Shown: positions 1 to 5,172 of the stretch, in pieces
Numbering within the stretch: the first letter of the stretch is position 1
Layout of the letters: each line of letters opens with the position of its first letter
DNA from: a bacterium
GTDB taxonomy: Bacteria > Patescibacteriota > Minisyncoccia > Phycocordibacterales > Phycocordibacteraceae
Length of the DNA stretch: 6,320 nucleotides
Direction: 5' to 3'
Assembly: GCA_021782685.1 (NCBI GenBank)
Contig: JAJXUQ010000034.1
Span: forward strand, 1-6,320
Notes under the pieces: generated by a model
Told to the model about the DNA's origin: nothing
Seen by the model: the letters and a program-made list of their open reading frames with translations, nothing else
Databases searched by the model: none
Position numbers and translations under genes: made by a program

Positions 1-1
1 C

Positions 2-856
2 GCGCTCGGTCTCCACGGAGAAAACCTCGAACGCATACATCACGCGCTCAAACAGACGACCGGCATCATCCTCATCTCGGGACCGACGGGCTCCGGAAAG
101 ACGACCACGCTCTACACCATGCTCGACATCCTCAACAAACCGGACGTGAACATCTCAACCATCGAAGACCCGATCGAGTACCAGATGAAGCGCATCAACC
201 AGACGCAGGTGAACCCGCAGATAGGATTCACATTCGCCAACGGGCTTCGCGCGCTCGTGCGCCAGGACCCGAACATCATCATGATCGGCGAGATCCGCGA
301 CGGGGAAACGGCTTCGCTCGCTATCAACGCCGCGCTCACGGGGCACTTGGTGCTTTCGACCATTCACACGAACAGCGCCGCGGGGGCCATCCCGCGTCTC
401 ATCGATATGGGGGTGGAGCCCTTTCTTCTCGCTTCCACCATCCGTGTCATCATCGGACAGCGGCTCGTGAGGAAGCTCTGCGAGAGCAAGGAGGCGTATA
501 CCCTCGACAAGGCGACGCGCGCGAAGATAGCGAGCGATGCCGAATTCGAAGCGGCGCTCAAGGCGCTGCATGACGAGAAGCTGGTGAAAGACAGCGTCGG
601 TCTCGATGACATCCCCTTCTATCGGCCCGTATCTTCGCCTGAGTGCGGAGACGGCTATAAAAACCGTATCGGTATTCATGAGATACTCGCTGTCTCGCCG
701 GCTATTCGCGACATCATGCTTCATGCGAGCACAAGCGACGCTCTCGAGGCGCAGGCGAAGAAGGAAGGAATGCTCACCATGCTCGAGGACGGCCTCTACA
801 AAGCCGCGCGCGGCATCACGAGCTCCGAAGAGGTGCTCCGCGCGATATCGGAATAA
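2..856 (+). CDS. pilB: Type IV pilus assembly ATPase PilB/GspE family, 5' partial
   Basis: This is the C-terminal 284 residues of a hexameric secretion ATPase that powers pilus extension at the cytoplasmic face of the membrane. The reading frame is open from base 2, so the N-terminal domain lies upstream of the window. Visible in order are Walker A GPTGSGKT (80-103), the Asp box STIEDPIEY (155-181), Walker B with NIIMIGEIRD (272-301), and the His box ending STIHTN (335-373). The C-terminus has the usual family pattern GYKNRIGIHE and a final EDGLYKAARG helix. The zinc-binding tetracysteine region is degenerate: only Cys160 and Cys215 of the visible fragment remain where PilB/GspE proteins usually have two CxxC pairs. 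The gene ends in TAA, 9 nt before pilC. Adjacency to pilC and the Cys remnants favour PilB over the retraction ATPase PilT. A GspE of a type II secretion system cannot be excluded on sequence alone, but the pilin context favours a pilus. Confidence 0.95.
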   Translation, partial: ALGLHGENLERIHHALKQTTGIILISGPTGSGKTTTLYTMLDILNKPDVNISTIEDPIEYQMKRINQTQVNPQIGFTFANGLRALVRQDPNIIMIGEIRDGETASLAINAALTGHLVLSTIHTNSAAGAIPRLIDMGVEPFLLASTIRVIIGQRLVRKLCESKEAYTLDKATRAKIASDAEFEAALKALHDEKLVKDSVGLDDIPFYRPVSSPECGDGYKNRIGIHEILAVSPAIRDIMLHASTSDALEAQAKKEGMLTMLEDGLYKAARGITSSEEVLRAISE

Positions 857-865
857 GCGCGAGCT

Positions 866-2080
866 ATGAAATTCCGCGCCACCATACGGAACGAGGGCAT
901 GCCGGATCAATCCCGCATCATCGAAGCGCCCTCACGCTTTGCGGTGTACGACCAGATACAGAAGGAGGGCGGTATGGTTGTCGAACTCCAGGAAGTCACT
1001 TCGAAATTCAAGATGCCCGCGTGGCTCAACGTCTCCATCGGCACCGGCGTGAAGCGCACCGAGATCATCCGGATGGCGCGCAATCTCGCGACGATGCTCG
1101 GTGCCGGCCTCTCGCTCTCGCGATCGCTCTCGGTCATCGAGCGACAATCAGGCAACAAGCGTCTAAAGGCAATTGCCACGGGGCTTTCCGATTCGGTCAA
1201 GAAGGGTTCGTCGTTCCATGAAGCGCTTGGCGCATACCCGAAAGTGTTTCCGAAACTGCTCGTCGCGATGGCGCGGGCGGGCGAGGAATCGGGATCGCTC
1301 ACCGACGCGCTCACGGTCGTCGGGATCCAGATGGAACGCTCGGATGAATTGAAGCGGAAAATCCGTGGTGCGATGATTTATCCGTCAATCGTCATCACTG
1401 CGGTCATCATCGTCGGCATCCTTATGCTCGTCTTCGTCGTGCCGACCTTGACGAATACCTTCACCGAACTCAAGGTGCCGCTGCCCTTCGCCACCCGCGC
1501 CATCATCGCGATATCGAATTTCATGGTCGGCAATGTCGCCCTCGTCTTCATCGGTCTCATCGCACTCGTCGTGAGCGGCATCGCGTTCGTGCGCTCGCGG
1601 AGAGGAAGCGACATCGTGATTGCCGCCTCCCTCCATCTGCCCGTCATCGGAGAGCTCGTACGAGAAACGTACGCCGCCCGCGCATCCCGCACCCTTTCCT
1701 CGCTCCTCTCCTCCGGCGTGCCGGTGCTCGAGGCGCTCGCCATCACCAAAGAAGTCGTGTACGCGGACGCTTTCGCAGCGGTCGTAAGCGAGGCAGAGGA
1801 ACGCGTCAAGAAAGGAGAGGCGCTCTCAGTCTCGTTCGCCGAACACACGAAACTCTATCCAATCCTCATGGGCGATATGCTCTCGGTCGGAGAGGAGACC
1901 GGCAAGGTCGCCGACATGCTGAAACAAATAGCAGAATACTACGAAGGTGACGTTGCCGAGAAAACAAAGGATCTCTCGACCATCATCGAACCGGTCCTTA
2001 TGCTCCTCATCGGCACAGTCGTCGGCATCTTCGCCGTCGCGGTGATCCAGCCAATTTATTCGCTCTCGTCCGCCTTCTAG
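866..2080 (+). CDS. pilC: Type IV pilus inner-membrane platform protein, PilC/GspF family
   Basis: This 404-residue integral membrane protein matches the usual PilC/GspF length of about 400. It forms the inner-membrane platform that couples PilB ATP hydrolysis to pilin insertion. It has the diagnostic duplicated T2SSF domain. RNLATMLGAGLSLSRSL (about 72-88) pairs with RTLSSLLSSGVPVLEAL (about 275-291), and FPKLLVAMARAGEESGSL (about 128-145) pairs with YPILMGDMLSVGEETGKV (about 331-348). Three hydrophobic segments are expected and seen, at about 172-195, 220-243 and 372-398. The first 60 residues form a charged cytosolic N-terminal region. The ATG at 866 is 9 nt after the pilB stop. Upstream there is only a weak GCGAG purine patch, so translation is probably coupled to pilB. 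The stop TAG is followed after a single base by the next ATG. The family is certain. The pilus rather than secretion role rests on the following prepilin genes. Confidence 0.96.
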   Translation: MKFRATIRNEGMPDQSRIIEAPSRFAVYDQIQKEGGMVVELQEVTSKFKMPAWLNVSIGTGVKRTEIIRMARNLATMLGAGLSLSRSLSVIERQSGNKRLKAIATGLSDSVKKGSSFHEALGAYPKVFPKLLVAMARAGEESGSLTDALTVVGIQMERSDELKRKIRGAMIYPSIVITAVIIVGILMLVFVVPTLTNTFTELKVPLPFATRAIIAISNFMVGNVALVFIGLIALVVSGIAFVRSRRGSDIVIAASLHLPVIGELVRETYAARASRTLSSLLSSGVPVLEALAITKEVVYADAFAAVVSEAEERVKKGEALSVSFAEHTKLYPILMGDMLSVGEETGKVADMLKQIAEYYEGDVAEKTKDLSTIIEPVLMLLIGTVVGIFAVAVIQPIYSLSSAF

Positions 2081-2081
2081 C

Positions 2082-2462
2082 ATGCGCGCCGCACGTGGAT
2101 TCTCCTTCATAGAGGTCATCGTCTCGATATTCATCGTAAGCGTCATGCTGTTGTTGCTCCAAGCGGTGCTCCAGAGTAGCATCCTCGTTCGGACGGCGAA
2201 GGACGAGGGCATCGCCCTTTCGATCGTTCGCAACGAGCTCGAAAGCTTGCGGGCGGGCGGTTACGCAGCGCTTCCGCCGAGCGGTCCGTTCTCAAACAGC
2301 CTCCTTGCAATGCTTCCCGGGGCGACGGCAAACGTCGTCGTCAACGATTACAATGAGACGACAAAGCAGGTGAGTACGAGCGTCACGTGGCAGGAGGTCG
2401 GAGGCGCCTCGGACACCGTCTCGCTCACGACTCTCGTCACGCGAAGCGGAGGACTACCATGA
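2082..2462 (+). CDS. Minor prepilin, PilV/GspI-like
   Basis: This 126-residue protein has a clear class III signal: a short basic leader (MRAARG), a predicted prepilin peptidase cut between Gly6 and Phe7, Glu at mature position +5 (Glu11), then a hydrophobic helix to about residue 28. The leader would be removed and the new N-terminus methylated by PilD, which is not in this window. The helix then packs in the pilus core. The rest is a small domain ending in beta-prone sequence (VSTSVTWQEVG, then VSLTTLVTRSG). That ending resembles the tail of PilV/GspI minor pilins, which form part of the tip-priming complex. Its position before PilW-like and PilX-like genes fits the usual minor-pilin order. 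The start lies 1 nt after the pilC stop and has no Shine-Dalgarno site. The stop overlaps the next start as ATGA. The prepilin class is well supported; the PilV/GspI subtype is inferred from size, C-terminus and gene order. Confidence 0.87.
   Translation: MRAARGFSFIEVIVSIFIVSVMLLLLQAVLQSSILVRTAKDEGIALSIVRNELESLRAGGYAALPPSGPFSNSLLAMLPGATANVVVNDYNETTKQVSTSVTWQEVGGASDTVSLTTLVTRSGGLP
2448..2453 (+). promoter_or_regulatory. Strong Shine-Dalgarno site for the PilW-like gene
   Basis: GGAGGA lies 5 nt before the ATG at 2459, inside the last codons of the preceding prepilin gene. It is the only strong ribosome binding site seen in the window. It decides the start of the downstream gene against an in-frame upstream ATG at 2387, which would add 24 hydrophilic residues ahead of the prepilin leader. 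Confidence 0.8.
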
Positions 2463-3031
2463 CTTTCTCTCCCTCACCGCATCGCGCTTTTACGCTCCTC
2501 GAGACGGTCATCGTCATCGCGCTCAGCGCCGCCATGATGGTTGCGCTCAGCGCCCTCATATATAACTTCAACGAGGCGTCCGCGTACGAAGAGGCATCCG
2601 CAGCATCGTCCGGTTCCGCAAACAATCTCATGCGCGAACTCGAATCGCTCGTGGCGCCGGCCGATGCGGTTGTTCAAATGCATGAATTCGAGCCTTCCGG
2701 CGTCACTTATACGTCTTCCTCGAACGTACTTGTCCTCGAGATCCCTTCCGTCGACAGTTCCGGAAACGTAATCGCCAACACCTACGATTACGCGGCATTC
2801 TACGTCGTCGGGACGGACGCGTATCGTATCCTCGAGGCGAACGCGGCGAGCAACCGTGTTTCCGGAACAAAACAACTAAGCTCGACTGTGAGTTCGCTCG
2901 CGTTCTCGTACAACAATACCGACCTTACGGCGGTCAACACGGTCACCGCCGACGTACAAACGCTAGCGCAGGTGAAACAAAGCATGCTGACCGACCACCT
3001 GAACGAGCAGATCCGCTTACGTAATTTCTAA
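2459..3031 (+). CDS. Minor prepilin, PilW/GspJ-like
   Basis: This 190-residue prepilin-like protein starts at the ATG of a 4-nt ATGA overlap, behind a GGAGGA ribosome binding site. The leader is 10 residues (MTFSPSPHRA), with predicted cleavage before Phe11 of FTLLETVIVIAL. Glu15 is mature position +5, and a hydrophobic helix follows to about residue 34. The residue before the cut is Ala, not the usual Gly. Small residues are tolerated there by some prepilin peptidases, so processing is likely but not certain. The mature domain is Ser/Ala/Val rich with several beta-prone stretches and ends in IRLRNF, an ending I associate with Patescibacteria pilins. Size and place, between a short PilV-like gene and a large PilX-like gene, fit PilW/GspJ, a minor pilin of the tip complex. 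The subtype is inferred and could be another minor pilin. Confidence 0.85.
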   Translation: MTFSPSPHRAFTLLETVIVIALSAAMMVALSALIYNFNEASAYEEASAASSGSANNLMRELESLVAPADAVVQMHEFEPSGVTYTSSSNVLVLEIPSVDSSGNVIANTYDYAAFYVVGTDAYRILEANAASNRVSGTKQLSSTVSSLAFSYNNTDLTAVNTVTADVQTLAQVKQSMLTDHLNEQIRLRNF

Positions 3032-3033
3032 TT

Positions 3034-4329
3034 ATGCTTATGCGCCCCCACCTTCACACTCCCGAACCTCGCAGCGGATATATCCTGCTTCTCGCGCTCG
3101 TCTTCCTCGGCATTTTCTCCGCAGTGTCCGTCGCGTATCTGAGTTTCATAACGGCCTCGGCGCGAAGCGCGCGCTACGGCGTCGCGAGCGCGCAGGCGCT
3201 CGCGCTCGCCGAGGGCGGCGTGGACGAGGCGATTTCGCAGTTGAACGAAAACGGAGGATATACCGGCGAAACGCATACGGTGTCCGGCGCGGGCGCTTTC
3301 ACCGTCATCGTTTCAAATGTCAATACCAACACCAAGAATATAACGGCCACGGGGTTCGTCCCGAATGTGACGAACCCCGAGGCAACAAAAACGGTGTCGG
3401 TGCTTGTCGACATCAACTCCTCGCTTGTTTCATTCCATTATGGCGTGCAGGTCGGCGCGGGCGGTGTCAGTATGAACAACGGTTCAGAAATAATCGGCAA
3501 CCTTTTTTCCGACGGCAACATCTCCGGCAGCGGCACTATCACCGGCGACGCGACGGTCGCCGGTGCGTCGCCCGAAACATCGCTTTCCGGCATCACTGTG
3601 AACGGAACCGCGTGGGCGCATTCGCTCCTGAATTGCACCGTCGGTGGCGACGCATACTACGCGAGCATTTCCGGTTGTACGGTGGGCGGAACCTCCTACC
3701 CGGGTAGTGCCGATCCGCAGGCGGCGGCGATGCCTATCTCAAACACGCAGATAAGCTCCTGGGAGGTAACGGCCGCGGACGGAGGAGTCACCACGGGGCC
3801 GTACACCGTAAGCGGTTCGCAGACACTCGGGCCGCAGGAGATAGACGGCAACCTCACGGTGGGTATCGGTAGCACACTCACGTTGAGCGGCGTCGTATGG
3901 GTGAAAGGCAACGTGACGTTTGATAATAATTCCGCGCTCACGGTTTCTCCGACGACGGGTAACGAAGGCGCGATCATCATCGCGGACGATCCGGGCAGCG
4001 AGGCGACAGAGGGCACCGTTACACTCGCAAATAACATGTCTGTCTCTGGCAACGGTAGCGCCGGAAGTTACCCGATGATTCTCAGCACCAATTCCGGTCC
4101 GACCGCAATCGCCGTGAATAACAATTCGAGCAGTGTGATCCTCTACGCGTCGAATGGAACGGTTTCCGTGAGCAATAACGGCGGCGCAAATGAAATCACT
4201 GCCTATAGACTTTCGCTCGGGAACAACGCGACCGTCACGTACATAAGCGGCCTACAGAGCCAGAGCTTCTCGAACGGCCCGGGCGGGTCGTGGGCGGTGA
4301 TTCCGCATACCTACGCCACTTCATATTAA
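3034..4329 (+). CDS. Large minor pilin, PilX/GspK-like, with Ser/Gly/Asn-rich solenoid-like domain
   Basis: This is a 431-residue protein. The N-terminus has a 15-residue leader ending in Arg-Ser-Gly, a predicted cut before Tyr16, then a hydrophobic helix (about 16-40). Leu, not Glu, occupies mature +5, as is typical of GspK/PilX tip pilins. The stretch AQALALAEGGVDEAISQLN (about 53-71) matches the PilX-type helix after the membrane segment. Residues 80-130 look like a small beta domain. From about 136 to the end the protein is very rich in Gly, Ser, Thr, Asn and Val, with few charges, and has recurring short coils. Examples are three 14-residue units at 187-228 and stretches such as EIDGNLTV, VVWVKGNVTF, NNSALTV and LGNNATVTYIS. 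This suggests a parallel beta-helix or bactofilin-like fold on the cell surface. The only cysteines are 201 and 215, one repeat apart. The start is 2 nt after the previous stop and has no clear ribosome binding site; Met3 (3040) is an alternative start. It probably caps the pilus. A role as tip adhesin is inference. Confidence 0.83.
   Translation: MLMRPHLHTPEPRSGYILLLALVFLGIFSAVSVAYLSFITASARSARYGVASAQALALAEGGVDEAISQLNENGGYTGETHTVSGAGAFTVIVSNVNTNTKNITATGFVPNVTNPEATKTVSVLVDINSSLVSFHYGVQVGAGGVSMNNGSEIIGNLFSDGNISGSGTITGDATVAGASPETSLSGITVNGTAWAHSLLNCTVGGDAYYASISGCTVGGTSYPGSADPQAAAMPISNTQISSWEVTAADGGVTTGPYTVSGSQTLGPQEIDGNLTVGIGSTLTLSGVVWVKGNVTFDNNSALTVSPTTGNEGAIIIADDPGSEATEGTVTLANNMSVSGNGSAGSYPMILSTNSGPTAIAVNNNSSSVILYASNGTVSVSNNGGANEITAYRLSLGNNATVTYISGLQSQSFSNGPGGSWAVIPHTYATSY
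3592..3717 (+). repeat. Three 14-residue protein repeats in the PilX-like protein
   Basis: Residues 187-200 (ITVNGTAWAHSLLN), 201-214 (CTVGGDAYYASISG) and 215-228 (CTVGGTSYPGSADP) align as three consecutive units with the pattern x-T-V-x-G-x-x-Tyr/Trp. Preceding stretches from about residue 151 (EIIGNLFSDGNISG, then TITGDATVAG) look like looser copies. The DNA of the units differs at many positions, so this is an old protein-level repeat and not a recent tandem duplication. Regular short coils like this suggest beta-solenoid rungs. Confidence 0.6.
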
Positions 4330-4390
4330 AACGTGGCGGCAATCCCAGCGAATTACGGTCTTATCTCCGTCGAGTGGCAGCAGAAGTAGC

Positions 4391-4426
4391 GTGTCGCCGC
4401 TTCCCGCGTACTGCTATACTGCAGCT
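4391..4426 (+). promoter_or_regulatory. Extended -10 promoter for tpiA-pgk, predicted leaderless
   Basis: The spacer contains TGC-TATACT at 4412-4420, an extended -10 element one base off the TATAAT consensus. An 18-nt spacer upstream is GTGTCG (4391-4396), which matches the -35 consensus TTGACA at only three of six positions. A weak -35 is common with an extended -10. Six bases (GCAGCT) separate the -10 from the ATG at 4427, so the usual start 7 nt downstream of the -10 falls on the A of the start codon. No Shine-Dalgarno site precedes the ATG. The rest of the 97-nt spacer (4330-4390) shows no other feature and no clear terminator. Confidence 0.65.
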
Positions 4427-5170
4427 ATGCTTGTTATCGCCAATTGGAAAGCGTACGTCGAAGATATCGGGAAAGCGAAGAAACTCGCCGCGGCGAGCAA
4501 GGCGCTCGCGCGCGCGACGCGGAGCGCCATCGTGCTTGCGCCGCCGGTACCCCTCGTCGGCGCGCTTGCGCCGGGGAACAGGTCTTCGGTCGCTTTCGCG
4601 GCGCAGGATATTTCCGCCACGACCGGCGGCGCAGAGACCGGCGAAGCGACCGCGCAGGCATATGCATCCCTTGGCGTAACTTACGCGCTCGTCGGGCATT
4701 CCGAACGGCGCGCGAAGGGCGACACGGACGCGCTGGTGGCCGAGAAGCTCGCGCATGCGCTCGCGCACGGGCTCACGCCCGTTCTGTGCATCGGCGAGCG
4801 AGCGCGCGACGGGGAAGGCCGGTACCTCTCTTTCATACGGGAAGAGCTTACGTCCGCGCTGAAACCGCTCGCGACGAAAGAACGTGCACGGGTCATCGTT
4901 GCGTATGAGCCGCTGTGGGCGATCGGGAAAACGGCCGCCGATGCGATTCCGTCGGATAATCTCGCGGAGATGGTGCTGTATATCCGGAAGGTGCTTGCGG
5001 AACTCCTGCCCGGGAAAAGCTCCTCGCGCGCTCTCGTGCTCTACGGCGGCTCGGTCGAGCCGGAAAATGCCCGTAACCTCGCCGCGGATTCAGGTATCGA
5101 CGGCTTCCTCGTCGGGCACGCGTCGGTCGACCCTCGGACATTCGCGCTGCTCGTCAAACGTCTTGTCTGA
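4427..5170 (+). CDS. tpiA: Triosephosphate isomerase
   Basis: This cytosolic enzyme interconverts dihydroxyacetone phosphate and glyceraldehyde 3-phosphate. At 247 residues it matches the family length of about 250. Key motifs are NWK (Asn6, Lys8: substrate-binding Lys), GHSERR with catalytic His91, CIGE (121-124), AYEPLWAIG with catalytic Glu161, and the phosphate-binding LYGGSV (205-210) and GFLVGHASV (226-234). Two positions are unusual. Loop 6, normally close to PVWAIGTGKTA, reads PLWAIGKTA and is two residues shorter. The usual LVGGA or LVGRA turn has His231 after the first Gly. I believe similar short loops occur in other Patescibacteria TIMs, so the enzyme is probably active. The ATG at 4427 is preferred over an in-frame GTG at 4391, because NWK normally lies 5-12 residues from the start and the promoter lies between the two. 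Very probably co-transcribed with pgk. Confidence 0.97.
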   Translation: MLVIANWKAYVEDIGKAKKLAAASKALARATRSAIVLAPPVPLVGALAPGNRSSVAFAAQDISATTGGAETGEATAQAYASLGVTYALVGHSERRAKGDTDALVAEKLAHALAHGLTPVLCIGERARDGEGRYLSFIREELTSALKPLATKERARVIVAYEPLWAIGKTAADAIPSDNLAEMVLYIRKVLAELLPGKSSSRALVLYGGSVEPENARNLAADSGIDGFLVGHASVDPRTFALLVKRLV

Positions 5171-5172
5171 CC

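Noticed and set aside
155..910. Minus-strand open frame of 251 residues opposite pilB
   Set aside because: It is a shadow of the conserved ATPase, with Arg/His/Asp-rich composition and no recognisable domain.
2387..2458. In-frame ATG upstream of the PilW-like gene
   Set aside because: It would add an Arg-rich 24-residue extension overlapping the previous gene. The ATG at 2459 has a strong GGAGGA site and gives a normal prepilin leader.
2559..2566. TATATAAC as a possible internal -10 box
   Set aside because: It encodes conserved-looking residues Ile-Tyr-Asn of the pilin helix region, has no suitable -35, and no gene starts nearby.
4314..4338. Inverted repeat CGCCAC / GTGGCG around the stop codon of the PilX-like gene
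   Set aside because: The 6-bp stem has a 13-nt loop and is followed by GCAATCC with no T-run. It is too weak to call an intrinsic terminator, although a weak mRNA 3' hairpin is possible.
4391..4426. GTG at 4391 as an alternative tpiA start
   Set aside because: It would add 12 residues ahead of a motif that normally sits near the N-terminus, has no ribosome binding site, and would put the extended -10 element inside the gene.
4444..4908. Plus-strand frame of 154 residues inside tpiA
   Set aside because: It is out of frame with the fully conserved TIM and is about one-third Arg, typical of a frame shadow in GC-rich DNA.
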